Shown here: piece by piece, positions 16,824 to 25,934 of the stretch
Layout: each line of letters begins with the position of its first letter
How positions within the stretch are numbered: position 1 is the first letter of the stretch
Assembly: GCA_964230255.1 (NCBI GenBank)
Contig: CAXRGW010000046.1
Location: forward strand, 1 to 45,834
DNA from: Alteromonas_E sp964230255
Lineage (GTDB): Bacteria; Pseudomonadota; Gammaproteobacteria; Enterobacterales; Alteromonadaceae
Reading direction: 5' to 3'
DNA: 45,834 nucleotides
Program-made: the position numbers and the translations under genes
The notes under the pieces: generated by a model
Seen by the model: only the letters and a program-made list of their open reading frames with translations
The model's database searches: none
Told to the model about the DNA's origin: nothing

Positions 16824-18716
16824 ATGTCGAATCAATACAATGCAGATGCCATCGAGGTCCTCAATGGCTTAGAGCCGGTCAAACGTCGTCCCGGTATGTA
16901 TACCGATACCACTCGGCCCAACCATCTGAGTCAGGAAGTTATCGATAACAGTGTTGATGAAGCATTAGCAGGTTTCGCTTCAAGTATAAAAATTGTATTG
17001 CACCCTGATCACTCGCTAGAAGTGACCGATGACGGGCGTGGAATGCCAGTGGATATTCACCCAGAAGAGGGCATTTCTGGGGTTGAACTGATAATGACCA
17101 AGCTGCATGCGGGCGGTAAGTTTTCGAATAAAAACTATGCGTTTTCCGGTGGTTTGCACGGTGTTGGTATCTCTGTTGTAAATGCGCTGTCCACCCGGGT
17201 TGAAGTAACTATTCGCCGCGATAGCAACGTCTATCAAATTGCTTTTGCCGATGGTGATAAGGTTGAAGATCTACAAGTGATTGATACCTGCGGGCGTCGC
17301 AATACCGGTACACGTGTTCATTTTTGGCCGGACCCGCAATACTTTGATAGCGCCAAGTTCTCGGTAACTAAACTCAAACACGTGCTGCGTGCAAAAGCCG
17401 TATTATGCCCAGGTCTAAAAATCCGTTTTGACGATAAGATTAGCAATGAAAGCCAGGAGTGGTACTACCAAGACGGCTTGCAAGATTATCTAACAGACTC
17501 TCTTAACGATGTTATTACCCTGCCAGAAGATGCTCCATTTGTGGGTACTTTTGCCGGTAATACAGAACAAGCCGATTGGGCTGTTATGTGGTTGCCTGAG
17601 GGCGGTGAAATGGTAACCGAAAGTTACGTTAACCTAATTCCAACCGCGCAAGGTGGTACCCATGTAAACGGTTTGCGCCAAGGCTTACTTGAATCTATGC
17701 GTGAGTTTTGTGAGTTCCGTAATTTACTACCACGTGGTATTAAGCTAACGCCAGAAGATGTATGGGAACGCTGTAGCTACATCCTCTCAACCAAAATGCA
17801 AGATCCACAATTTGCTGGGCAAACCAAGGAGCGTTTGTCATCTCGTCAGGCGGCTGCGTTTGTCTCTGGTGTTGTTAAAGATGCATTTAGTTTATGGCTA
17901 AATCAGCACACTGATATTGCTGAAGCACTGGCCGAAATGTGTATCAGCAATGCCCAGCGCCGCTTGCGTCAAACCAAAAAGGTTGCGCGCAAGAAGGTCA
18001 CTCAGGGTCCTGCATTACCAGGTAAGCTGACGGATTGTTCATCCCAAGATATTACTCAATCTGAATTGTTTTTAGTCGAAGGAGACTCAGCCGGTGGATC
18101 CGCGAAGCAGGCGCGTGACCGAGAGTTTCAGGCAATCATGCCGCTCCGTGGTAAGATCTTGAATAGTTGGGAGGTTGACTCTTCACAAGTACTAGCTTCG
18201 CAGGAAATCCACGATATTTCAGTCGCCTTGGGTATTGATCCGGATAGCGACGACTTAAGTGGTTTGCGCTACGGAAAGATTTGTATCTTGGCAGATGCTG
18301 ACTCGGATGGATTGCACATTGCGACGTTACTCTGTGCGTTATTCGTCCAGCACTTCAGAACCCTTGTTGAACGCGGGCACGTATATGTAGCCATGCCACC
18401 ATTGTTCAGAATCGATATCGGAAAAGAAGTTTATTACGCGCTAGATGAAGGCGAGAAACAGGGCATTCTTGATCGCATTGAAGCTGAGAAAAAGCGCGGC
18501 AAAGTCAACGTTCAGCGCTTCAAAGGTTTGGGCGAAATGAACCCTATGCAACTGCGCGAAACAACGATGGATCCCAATACACGTCGTTTAGTCCAACTAA
18601 CCATTGACGATGCTCAAGGCATGCTCGAGCTTATGGATATGTTACTGGCGAAAAAGCGTTCACCTGATCGCCGCCAATGGTTAGAGTCGAAAGGCAACCT
18701 AGCTGAAGTTATTTAA
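16824..18716 (+). CDS. parE: DNA topoisomerase IV subunit B
   Basis: 630 residues, the length of gammaproteobacterial ParE rather than the longer GyrB. GHKL ATPase motifs: EVIDNSVDEA, DDGRGMPVDIH, GGLHGVGISVVNALS; the TOPRIM part has VEGDSAGGSAKQARDR and LADADSDGLHI (metal-binding acidic residues), and the C-terminal QRFKGLGEMNP. With ParC it decatenates daughter chromosomes and relaxes supercoils using ATP. parC is not in the window; the following genes are membrane or envelope proteins. The ATG start has no strong Shine-Dalgarno. Confidence 0.97.
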   Translation: MSNQYNADAIEVLNGLEPVKRRPGMYTDTTRPNHLSQEVIDNSVDEALAGFASSIKIVLHPDHSLEVTDDGRGMPVDIHPEEGISGVELIMTKLHAGGKFSNKNYAFSGGLHGVGISVVNALSTRVEVTIRRDSNVYQIAFADGDKVEDLQVIDTCGRRNTGTRVHFWPDPQYFDSAKFSVTKLKHVLRAKAVLCPGLKIRFDDKISNESQEWYYQDGLQDYLTDSLNDVITLPEDAPFVGTFAGNTEQADWAVMWLPEGGEMVTESYVNLIPTAQGGTHVNGLRQGLLESMREFCEFRNLLPRGIKLTPEDVWERCSYILSTKMQDPQFAGQTKERLSSRQAAAFVSGVVKDAFSLWLNQHTDIAEALAEMCISNAQRRLRQTKKVARKKVTQGPALPGKLTDCSSQDITQSELFLVEGDSAGGSAKQARDREFQAIMPLRGKILNSWEVDSSQVLASQEIHDISVALGIDPDSDDLSGLRYGKICILADADSDGLHIATLLCALFVQHFRTLVERGHVYVAMPPLFRIDIGKEVYYALDEGEKQGILDRIEAEKKRGKVNVQRFKGLGEMNPMQLRETTMDPNTRRLVQLTIDDAQGMLELMDMLLAKKRSPDRRQWLESKGNLAEVI

Positions 18717-18725
18717 CCGGATTCA

Positions 18726-20015
18726 ATGAAACGATTAATACGGGTATTTATTTGGGTAAGTAGCATTGTGCTGGTATTGGCCATTTGTGGCTGGTATTTA
18801 GCTACTGATATCGAGCCAAGAGTGACTGAATCAAGCTTGCCGGGACTTGATGATGCTGAATCCGTTAATGCTCTACTAGAGCAGTTACAATCGAGCGTTG
18901 TTGACCGACATCAGCCACATACTATTAGTCTTAATCGCACACAGATCGACTCTCTAGTAGCCTTTATTGAGCGGGCGAAACCACAGCTCAAAGGACGGGT
19001 GCAACTCTCCAAGTATCTGTCTACTTTACAACTGACATATGAGTTGAACACCCTATGGTCGACGCGTTATGTGAATTTGTCACTCGGTTTGTTGCCTGGG
19101 GATAAATTGGCGCTTGATCACGTCAAAATTGGTTCGATTAACCTTCCAGGAGAATGGGCGCTCGGAAGCGCTTCTTGGTTGGTGGATTGGTGGACGAACA
19201 GTAATATTGCGACTTACACTGCCCAACAAGTCAGCAGTGTTGAGATGAGCCAAGAGAGCCTTGCAATCAGCCTGCAGCCGCTAGACGGATTACTTCGCGC
19301 ACTGAATCATATTCGCAATGGGTTGAATCTTGATCAAGATGAATGGTTAAGCCAACGCACTGCCTATTACATAGATTTTTTATATCGCTATGCGACTAAC
19401 CGTCCGGCTATTTTCAATGATCCCGAACCGTCATTAGCGATATATTTGCAGGCAGTGATGCAAGAAGCTCAGCGGTCGTCAGAGCGCTCTGCGGCAGAAG
19501 AGAATGAGGCGGCTTTGCTAGCCTTAACTATCTTTGCTGGGCATCACCGAATGGCCAATTTAGTCGGTGATGTACAAAACGATCCCGATAAAGCCGCACG
19601 TCCACCGAATCCGACAGTATTAGCGGGTCGCGAGGATCTAAGTCTGCATTTCGTTATTTCAGCCGGTTTGAAACTGTTGTCAGAGCAGGGGATCTCAATG
19701 GCAATTGGTGAATTCAAAGAGTTAATGGACCGAGTACTAGGCGGCAGTGGTTATAGCTTTGTTGACCTTGCTGCAGATATGGCTGGTGTGAAATTAGCCG
19801 TCGTGGCGATTAACCCAGAAACAGCAGCTGTACTGCAGCAACGCCTCGCTGAAGGTGTGGTTGAAGCAGATTTCTTCCCCAATATTGCGGGTCTTCCAGA
19901 AGGCCTCGACAAACAAAGCTTCACCGAACAGTTTGGTAACGTTGATAGTGAAGCGTATCAACAACAAGTGGCAGAAATACAGCGACGTTTGGATCAGTTA
20001 GCGATTTACAACTAG
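18726..20015 (+). CDS. Membrane-anchored protein of unknown function
   Basis: 429 residues; not recognised. Residues about 5-27 form one hydrophobic helix (VFIWVSSIVLVLAICGWYLA) with a basic N-terminus, giving an uncleaved anchor with the rest in the periplasm. The remainder is soluble-looking. A conspicuous block near residue 339, GGSGYSFVDLAADMAGVKLA, looks like a conserved family signature that I have seen in hypothetical proteins of marine gammaproteobacteria, without known function. It starts 10 bases after parE and is followed by a DUF4153 protein, so the three may be one transcript. Confidence 0.65.
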   Translation: MKRLIRVFIWVSSIVLVLAICGWYLATDIEPRVTESSLPGLDDAESVNALLEQLQSSVVDRHQPHTISLNRTQIDSLVAFIERAKPQLKGRVQLSKYLSTLQLTYELNTLWSTRYVNLSLGLLPGDKLALDHVKIGSINLPGEWALGSASWLVDWWTNSNIATYTAQQVSSVEMSQESLAISLQPLDGLLRALNHIRNGLNLDQDEWLSQRTAYYIDFLYRYATNRPAIFNDPEPSLAIYLQAVMQEAQRSSERSAAEENEAALLALTIFAGHHRMANLVGDVQNDPDKAARPPNPTVLAGREDLSLHFVISAGLKLLSEQGISMAIGEFKELMDRVLGGSGYSFVDLAADMAGVKLAVVAINPETAAVLQQRLAEGVVEADFFPNIAGLPEGLDKQSFTEQFGNVDSEAYQQQVAEIQRRLDQLAIYN

Positions 20016-20066
20016 TCGCTCAACGGAATGTAAGTGTATCGCCATTTATTGATAAGGAGTTTCTAA

Positions 20067-21788
20067 ATGCAACGCACTAATCTAGCACCCAAACCATTGA
20101 TTATTATTTTAGCCTTGCTTCAAGGTGCTGCATTAACTGTGCTTTATCGCAGTATTGAGTACGATTTTTGGCCTGGAACCGATCCCGTTTGGCTGACGTC
20201 GTTGGTTACTTTCGCCATTAGTTTTCCGCTGTTAACGTTTCTGTGTGTTAGCCATGACAATTGGCGTCGAACACTGTTATTCACCGGTACCTTTTCTCTA
20301 CTCCTTGCATTATTAGGGGCCCATGTTGGGCTTCAGCAAAAGCCTGCAGATCTGTTTAACAACTGGCAAGCTCAGACGGCCTTTACAGTGACCGGTTTGG
20401 TCGCGGCGTTCAAGGCATTGATGTATTGCCAGCATTACATCAGTCACAGCAAAATCACCTACGCGCGATTGTTCAAACTTTCATGGCGAAACTTTTTGAT
20501 TTTTGGCTTGAGTTGGCTATTTACTCTGATTTTTTGGGGAATTCTGTATTTAGGCGCCGGACTGTTTAGTGCTCTAGGCATTGAAATGTTCTTGGATTTA
20601 CTAGCAGAAGATTGGTTTATTATCCCAGTTCTCAATCTGGCATTTGGCTTTGCAATAATCGTATTTCGCAATATTCAAGCGACCATAGATAACATCGCTA
20701 GCTTGCTACAAACGTTAGTCAAATTTCTGTTGCCAATGTTGACCTTGGTATCATTGAGTTTTCTAGTGGCATTGCCATTCACTGGTTTAGAACCACTCTG
20801 GAAGACCGGCTCTGGTACTCTATTGATCTTGTGGCTACTGACGTTGACGCTATTTTTTGTTAATACCGTCTACCAAGACGAAGCACATCAACGACCTTAC
20901 GGGACAATGCTACATCGTTTGATATTTTTCGGCGTTGCTTGCTTACCCATATATAGTTTAATTGCCGCCTATGGCTTATGGCTAAGGGTTGATCAGTATG
21001 GGTGGAGTGTTGATCGCGCATGGGCTGTACTCATATGGGCGTTACTCAGCTGTTTTGCGTTTGGTTACTTTTACGGCATTATTAAGCATCGTGACCATTG
21101 GTTAGCAACTCTAAGTCAGGTGAACGTGAGCATGGGGGCCCTTGTGCTTGTCGCTATGTTGTTAGTTAATTCACCCATACTCAACTTCCAACAAATAGCT
21201 GCCCAGAGCCAACTCGCGCGGCTAGAGTCGGGTGAATTGACGTTTGATCAGTTTGATTTTAATTATTTTGAATACAAACTCGGTCGCCAAGGCTACATCC
21301 GAATACAACAGCTCAAAGAGGACTTATCCGCTGTTGAGCCAGAAAAATATGAGTATTTAGATAATCTCTACAAGCGTTATGACAATTCGGAAAGCTACAA
21401 TCAATCACTTGAGGATTTTGTGTCTCATTTGCGCGTGTGGCCCGCAGAAACTCAAATTCCTAGTGCATTATTACAGGAGATTTATGACCATCAATTGGAA
21501 GTTTCTTGGTTAAATTACCGAAGGGGCCAATTCTATTTCTTGGTCCAAGATTTAAATGATGATCAACAACCTGAATTCGTCTTAATTAATGAATCCACCT
21601 ATAGTTTGACTGCTCACCTGTGGACCATGGGCGAGGATGGCTGGTTCTCAACAGTAATGCACACTGAAAATCCGCAACGTATTGGTACTTTGATAGAAGC
21701 TTTTAATACTCAAGATATCTCAGTGATTGAACCTCAATGGAGAGACTTGAAGGTAGGGAGTGTAACGTTTCGAGTGCGCAGCGATTAA
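20067..21788 (+). CDS. DUF4153 polytopic membrane protein
   Basis: 573 residues. The first about 380 residues contain many hydrophobic helices (for example LIIILALLQGAAL near the start), then a soluble C-terminal domain of about 190 residues. The layout and N-terminal pattern match DUF4153 membrane proteins, whose role is unknown. AAGGAG is placed 8 bases before ATG. It lies 51 bases downstream of the membrane-anchored unknown gene on the same strand. Confidence 0.7.
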   Translation: MQRTNLAPKPLIIILALLQGAALTVLYRSIEYDFWPGTDPVWLTSLVTFAISFPLLTFLCVSHDNWRRTLLFTGTFSLLLALLGAHVGLQQKPADLFNNWQAQTAFTVTGLVAAFKALMYCQHYISHSKITYARLFKLSWRNFLIFGLSWLFTLIFWGILYLGAGLFSALGIEMFLDLLAEDWFIIPVLNLAFGFAIIVFRNIQATIDNIASLLQTLVKFLLPMLTLVSLSFLVALPFTGLEPLWKTGSGTLLILWLLTLTLFFVNTVYQDEAHQRPYGTMLHRLIFFGVACLPIYSLIAAYGLWLRVDQYGWSVDRAWAVLIWALLSCFAFGYFYGIIKHRDHWLATLSQVNVSMGALVLVAMLLVNSPILNFQQIAAQSQLARLESGELTFDQFDFNYFEYKLGRQGYIRIQQLKEDLSAVEPEKYEYLDNLYKRYDNSESYNQSLEDFVSHLRVWPAETQIPSALLQEIYDHQLEVSWLNYRRGQFYFLVQDLNDDQQPEFVLINESTYSLTAHLWTMGEDGWFSTVMHTENPQRIGTLIEAFNTQDISVIEPQWRDLKVGSVTFRVRSD

Positions 21789-21808
21789 CCGCGCACAGTC
21801 AACACTGC

Positions 21809-22123
21809 CTAAGGCGCTTTAACGCTAACTTTAAACTCTTGCAGGGTTTTAAACAGCAATTCGATCTGTTTAACCACCAATGGAAGCTGCTGACTTAGCG
21901 CCGCTTCGTCAGCACTTTTTAGGGCCTCAATGTTAGTCGCTAACTCTTTAACATAGGGGCCGAACCTTCTCGCTTCAGTGGAAAATCCACTTTGCCCATC
22001 AAAGATAGTCGTGAATTTGCCTTTGCCCTGTTGTTGCAAGCTGTCAATTGCAGCGTCAGCATCTATCGCTTTGCGATGAATGAGCTGTAAATTGTCGTGT
22101 AGTTGCTGATGAAGTGCTTGCAT
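21809..22123 (-). CDS. Small helical protein, possibly PriC-like
   Basis: 104 residues, all-helical by composition, no signal or membrane segment. The pattern F..IFD....S......PYVKEL..NI..L with a later QLPLVVKQIELLF weakly recalls the primosomal replication protein PriC, but the protein is shorter and basic C-terminal features of PriC are absent. I would call it hypothetical. It is convergent with the DUF4153 gene (20-base gap) and divergent from the YjfB-like gene. Confidence 0.55.
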   Translation of the reverse strand: MQALHQQLHDNLQLIHRKAIDADAAIDSLQQQGKGKFTTIFDGQSGFSTEARRFGPYVKELATNIEALKSADEAALSQQLPLVVKQIELLFKTLQEFKVSVKAP

Positions 22124-22221
22124 AAAAAAAACCTAAAGTAACTTAATTTGCTGTCGATAAAGTAAGAGGTGGGCAATTGTGCCTGCTTTTAACATTAGCT
22201 ACAAGCAAACAGGAAATTGGT

Positions 22222-22413
22222 ATGGATCTACAAGGTACATCTACCTCTGGAACGTCCGGTGCAGCGCTAGAACTTGCTTCGCTTAAGTTGGCCAAAAGCC
22301 AGCAAGAGCAAGACGGTCAAGCGACGCTTCAGCTGCTGGAATCGGCCGCTGACGTACCAAGAGCAGCATCCGCGAACTCTGCTATCGGTGGTAACATCGA
22401 TACGTATGCGTAA
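22222..22413 (+). CDS. YjfB-like putative motility protein
   Basis: 63 residues from ATG 22222, with AGGAA a few bases upstream; an upstream in-frame start at 22177 adds 15 residues without family similarity. Short Ser/Thr/Gly-rich N-terminus, a helix with LKLAKSQQEQDGQATLQLLESA, and the terminal GGNIDTYA typical of YjfB/putative motility family proteins (usually ending G..ID..). Their function is not established. It ends before a terminator at 22454. Confidence 0.7.
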   Translation: MDLQGTSTSGTSGAALELASLKLAKSQQEQDGQATLQLLESAADVPRAASANSAIGGNIDTYA

Positions 22414-22453
22414 CGCCTGCTAACCGCTCGGTATGCGAGATGTTGAACAAGAA

Positions 22454-22477
22454 GCTGGCCGTAAGGCCAGTTTTTTT
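22454..22477 (+). terminator. Intrinsic terminator after YjfB-like gene
   Basis: Stem CTGGCC (22455-22460) / GGCCAG (22465-22470), loop GTAA, then seven T. It also lies just downstream of the epmB stop on the other strand, but has no T-run in that direction. Confidence 0.88.
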
Positions 22478-23489
22478 AGCTAAAACGCAGGTCGATTGGA
22501 CTTTTTGCTGTTTTTCCTGCTTCTTCCCGAACCAGCTTAGGGACTAAAAATCCGGGTAACTTTGCCAGCATCCCATGCATTAATTCACGAGCTAAAGCGT
22601 CGCTGATATCAAAATGAGCAGCACCTTGAACTTTGTCGAGCACATGCAAATAGTAAGGCATGATACCCGCAGCAAACAGTGCCTCACTGAGAGCGACTTG
22701 CGTGTCAACACTATCATTTACGCCTTTGAGTAATACTGCTTGGTTAAGTAGAGTCACCCCAGCACGTTGCAAGCTAGCTAACCGCTCGGCCAATTGCGGA
22801 GACACTTCATTGGCATGGTTGATATGCAAAACCAATATGCGTTGCAGCTCTAACTCGCTGAACCACTGCACAAACTGATTATCTATGCGTTCGGGAAGAA
22901 CCACGGGTAACCGAGTATGAATACGCAAGCGTTTGACATGGGGGATAGCGCTGATGTCCTTGGCCAATCGCGCAAGGTGGGGATCTTTAGCCATCAAGGG
23001 ATCGCCACCTGATAAAATCACTTCGTTGATATCCCTATCCGTGGCAATCATCGACAGGTTATCTTGCAACTGTTGCAAACTAGGTGAATTGTCGGCATAG
23101 GGAAAATGACGGCGGAAACAATAACGACAGTTCACTGCACAGCCACCGCGCACAATCATTAGTACGCGCGATTTGTATTTGTGCAGCAACCCGGGTTGTT
23201 GGTTGTCTTGTTCTTCCAGAGGGTCTGTTACATAGCCCGTTGGCGATTCAAACTCGGCACGGTTTGGCATTATCTGTAACAGCAAAGGATCACTTGGGTC
23301 TCCAACGCGCATCAAGCGAACAAAATGACGCGGTACTCGCATGGGAAAGAGGCGCCTAGCTTGGGCATCCAGAGCGTACTCAGCAGGATCGATTTGCAAG
23401 TATTCAAGTAATTTAACTGGGTCAGTAAATGACAACGCTAATTCTTTTTGCCAGTTAGACTCTACAGAAACAGGTTTTTTAGGTATCAT
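22476..23489 (-). CDS. epmB: EF-P beta-lysylation protein EpmB (lysine 2,3-aminomutase-like)
   Basis: 337 residues from ATG 23489 (MIPKKPVSV); the open frame extends farther upstream across the efp start, but that extension is not family-like. Radical SAM motif C-AVN-C-RY-C (GGCAVNCRYCFRRHF) binds the 4Fe-4S cluster; 'VILSGGDPLMAKD' and RIHTRLPVVLP follow, as in KamA/EpmB. EpmB isomerises L-alpha-lysine to R-beta-lysine, which EpmA attaches to EF-P. It is divergent from efp with 43 bases between start codons. Confidence 0.95.
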   Translation of the reverse strand: MIPKKPVSVESNWQKELALSFTDPVKLLEYLQIDPAEYALDAQARRLFPMRVPRHFVRLMRVGDPSDPLLLQIMPNRAEFESPTGYVTDPLEEQDNQQPGLLHKYKSRVLMIVRGGCAVNCRYCFRRHFPYADNSPSLQQLQDNLSMIATDRDINEVILSGGDPLMAKDPHLARLAKDISAIPHVKRLRIHTRLPVVLPERIDNQFVQWFSELELQRILVLHINHANEVSPQLAERLASLQRAGVTLLNQAVLLKGVNDSVDTQVALSEALFAAGIMPYYLHVLDKVQGAAHFDISDALARELMHGMLAKLPGFLVPKLVREEAGKTAKSPIDLRFS

Positions 23490-23532
23490 CTGCGCCAAAT
23501 CATTTTGCCCATTACAATACGGTTTAAGAATT

Positions 23533-24102
23533 ATGGCGAATTTTAGCACCAACGAATTCAAAGCGGGCCTTAAAATAATGCTCGACGGCGAACCTTGCAA
23601 CATTCTTGAGAACGAATATGTAAAACCCGGTAAAGGCCAAGCTTTTAACCGCGTGAAAATTCGCAAGTTAATCTCTGGTAAGGTTTTAGAAAAAACCTTT
23701 CGTTCGGGCGAGTCAGTAGAAGGCGCGGACGTATTGGATACCGAATTAGCGTATTTATACACTGACGGTGAGTTCTACCACTTTATGAACAACGAAACTT
23801 TTGAGCAAATCGCGGCAGACGAGAAAGCGGTTGGCGAAAATGTTAAATGGTTAGTAGAGAACGATGTTTGCACTATCACTTTGTGGAATGGTTCGCCTAT
23901 CACAGTAACTCCGCCGAACTTTGTTGAATTGGAAATTACTGAAACTGACCCAGGTCTCAAAGGCGATACTGCTGGTACTGGTGGTAAACCAGCAACATTG
24001 AGTACAGGCGCAGTTGTACGTGTACCTTTGTTCGTTCAGACCGGTGAAGTGATCAAAGTTGATACACGTAGCGGCGAATACGCATCGCGGGCCCAAAAGT
24101 AG
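23533..24102 (+). CDS. efp: Translation elongation factor P
   Basis: 189 residues from ATG 23533. Three-domain EF-P: the N-terminal KOW-like domain carries the modifiable Lys34 in PGKGQAF, the middle domain follows, and the C-terminal OB domain contains VRVPLFVQTGEVIKVDTRSGEY. EF-P relieves ribosome stalling at polyproline. Its modifying enzymes epmB (divergent) and epmA (downstream) flank it, so Lys34 is presumably beta-lysylated; the hydroxylase epmC is not in the window. The longer open frame upstream of 23533 overlaps epmB antisense and is not coding. Confidence 0.97.
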   Translation: MANFSTNEFKAGLKIMLDGEPCNILENEYVKPGKGQAFNRVKIRKLISGKVLEKTFRSGESVEGADVLDTELAYLYTDGEFYHFMNNETFEQIAADEKAVGENVKWLVENDVCTITLWNGSPITVTPPNFVELEITETDPGLKGDTAGTGGKPATLSTGAVVRVPLFVQTGEVIKVDTRSGEYASRAQK

Positions 24103-24119
24103 TCAACGCATTGCATGCT

Positions 24120-24146
24120 AAAACGCCTGCGTTATGCAGGCGTTTT
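24120..24146 (+). terminator. Hairpin terminator after efp
   Basis: AAACGCCTGC (24121-24130) pairs with GCAGGCGTTT (24136-24145), loop GTTAT, with a short T-run interrupted by C. It sits between efp and epmA, 34 bases before the epmA start, so it would limit readthrough and keep EpmA below EF-P levels (inference). Confidence 0.8.
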
Positions 24147-24179
24147 CGTTAGTGCACTGCAATCGAGAATCGAAGCGTT

Positions 24180-25127
24180 ATGTCTGACTCATCACAATGG
24201 CAACCCACTGCATCAATTAAAAACCTGCGAGCCCGTGCGGAGTTACTCGCCCAGGTTCGGAATTTTTTTAATGCGCGAGATGTACTGGAAGTCGAAACGC
24301 CAGTGTTGAGTCAACATGCTACCACTGATCGCCACATTCAGAGTATCTCCAGCAGGCGCGGTTTTTTGCAGACTTCCCCTGAGTTTGCGATGAAGCGTTT
24401 GTTAGCTGCTGGTAGTGGCAGCATCTTTCAGATCTGCAAAGCTTTCCGACAAGAAGAGAGTGGCCGTTGGCACAACCCTGAATTCACCATGTTGGAGTGG
24501 TATCGGGTAGGTTTCGATCACCATGCGTTAATGACGGAAGTTGATGCTTTATTGCAAACTGTCTTAGGCAGCGGAGCAAGTGAAAAGATTAGCTATCAGC
24601 AATTGTTTATGACGCACGTTGGCTTTGACCCACTCGTGGTTGATAAGGGCTTTTTGGTCGATTATGTCGCTCAACATGAATTATTAGCTGGCGATGCCTG
24701 TGACTGGTCGTTAGATGATTTACTCCAAGTGGTATTTAATCTTCAAATTGAACCCAATATTGGCCAACAAGTACCTGTATTGGTTTATGGTTACCCTGCC
24801 AGCCAATCGGCGTTAGCCCGCATTAATAGCAAAGATCCGCGAGTTGCTGATCGCTTTGAAGCATATTTTAAAGGCGTTGAATTAGCCAATGGCTTTTACG
24901 AGCTAAGTAATGCTGCCGAACAACGCCAACGTTTTGAATCAGACAATCGATGGCGACAAACGCAAAATCTCGAGATTATGCCAATGGATGAGAATCTCAT
25001 CAGCGCACTCGCTGCGGGTTTACCCGACTGTGCAGGAGTTGCCCTTGGCATTGATCGCTTGTTAATGCTAAAACTGGGATCTACACATATCGATCAGGTC
25101 TTAAGCTTCCCTTTTTTACGAGCTTAA
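24180..25127 (+). CDS. epmA: EF-P--(R)-beta-lysine ligase EpmA
   Basis: 315 residues: a truncated class II lysyl-tRNA synthetase catalytic core without the anticodon-binding domain, as in EpmA/PoxA/GenX. Motif 2 region: ICKAFRQEESGRWHNPEFTMLEWY; motif 3: GVALGIDRLLMLKLG. The enzyme activates R-beta-lysine with ATP and ligates it to EF-P Lys34. The ATG start has a weak GAAG upstream. Gene order epmB / efp-epmA places the substrate and two modifying enzymes together. Confidence 0.95.
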   Translation: MSDSSQWQPTASIKNLRARAELLAQVRNFFNARDVLEVETPVLSQHATTDRHIQSISSRRGFLQTSPEFAMKRLLAAGSGSIFQICKAFRQEESGRWHNPEFTMLEWYRVGFDHHALMTEVDALLQTVLGSGASEKISYQQLFMTHVGFDPLVVDKGFLVDYVAQHELLAGDACDWSLDDLLQVVFNLQIEPNIGQQVPVLVYGYPASQSALARINSKDPRVADRFEAYFKGVELANGFYELSNAAEQRQRFESDNRWRQTQNLEIMPMDENLISALAAGLPDCAGVALGIDRLLMLKLGSTHIDQVLSFPFLRA

Positions 25128-25158
25128 TGCCTCGGGAGCTTCAAAAATCGCAGATTTA

Positions 25159-25470
25159 GACCATCCAGATTGGCATACTGCTGAGCATTTCATTTTAGGT
25201 TATGGTTCGCTGTTGAGTGCCGCCAGTCGTGAGCTACACAGTGACAATCCACACCCTGCAATCGCTGTTGAAGTCAGTAGCTTTGAACGGCATTGGATAA
25301 CGCGTGCCTACCATGAATAGCAAACTTATGTTGGCGCTATAGTCTCGCCTTCAGCAATGATGAATGCGCTTTGTGTACCAATGAATTTCAATCCTAAATT
25401 TCAGCAGCGCGAGCGCGATAATCCGAAATATCCGCGGTTTGCGCCAGTATCAGCATCTGAAAAACAAAAG
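25159..25470 (+). pseudogene. Relic of a gamma-glutamylcyclotransferase-like protein
   Basis: In frame from 25159: DHPDWHTAEHFILGYGSLLS, where YGSL is the substrate loop of the gamma-glutamylcyclotransferase fold, then AIAVEVSSFERHWITRAYHE ending at a TAG (25318-25320). Coding similarity continues past the stop (QTYVGAIVSPSAMMNAL, then RERDNPKYPRFAPVSA), with a small frame disturbance near 25385. No start codon with a ribosome site is evident. It follows epmA by 31 bases. Clearly decayed; the intact gene would act on gamma-glutamyl peptides. Confidence 0.7.
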
Positions 25471-25514
25471 ATTGATGATGTAATGATTCTCCACGGAATA
25501 GGGAATTAGCGGTT

Positions 25515-25736
25515 ATGGATTTAGTCATTCGTCGCATCACTTCAGAGGATGCTGCTGTCGTATTGGCATTGCTTAATACACCATAAGTACAAGAGATATC
25601 AGGTGGTTATGCGCAAACCTCGCCATACAATACTGACTCTATTCGCTGTTTAGGGCGATTGGGCTTTGTGTTTGTGCAACAACGAGTTGTTGCTGGGGAG
25701 GCCTTAAACCCATATCGACTCAAACGGAACGATTAA
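25515..25736 (+). pseudogene. Relic of a GNAT acetyltransferase
   Basis: The N-terminal part MDLVIRRITSEDAAVVLALL reads like a GNAT domain start, broken by a TAA after LLNTP; the frame resumes VQEISGGYAQTSPYNTDSIR. The next recognisable piece, LGRLGFVFVQQRVVAGEALN with YRLKRND at the end, is a GNAT C-terminus. The central acetyl-CoA-binding region is deleted. Ancestral acceptor unknown. Confidence 0.65.
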
Positions 25737-25738
25737 CA

Positions 25739-25925
25739 ATGCAACAGCCCAACACTACAGCATCAAGAAAAATAAAGTTATGCGGTTTGTTCGTGTTACT
25801 TCCTATAGTGTTAGCACTATCCATTGCGGCCATGATTAAAGTATTTACCTACCAGAACGTTTGTTTATTTTGCCATTACAAAACCCGTTACTATGGGTGA
25901 TTATCATGGCAATTTACACGGTTGT
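25739..25925 (+). pseudogene. Relic of a membrane protein, probably CPBP-family protease
   Basis: ATG 25739 opens a 53-codon frame, MQQPNTTASRKIKLCGLFVL and then a hydrophobic helix, ending at TGA. In a second frame the sequence continues LPERLFILPLQNPLLWVIIM and AIYTVVY, which recalls the segment before the glutamate motif of Rce1/CPBP intramembrane proteases. The catalytic half is absent. Assignment is tentative; what is certain is a frameshifted, truncated membrane protein. Confidence 0.45.
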
Positions 25926-25934
25926 TTACGCTGA

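Noticed and set aside
21809..22123. Firm assignment as primosomal PriC
   Set aside because: Only a weak pattern match and too short; kept as hypothetical.
23490..23762. Long N-terminal extension of epmB and of efp (23341-23532)
   Set aside because: The two open frames overlap antisense across the divergent start region; family alignments begin at 23489 and 23533.
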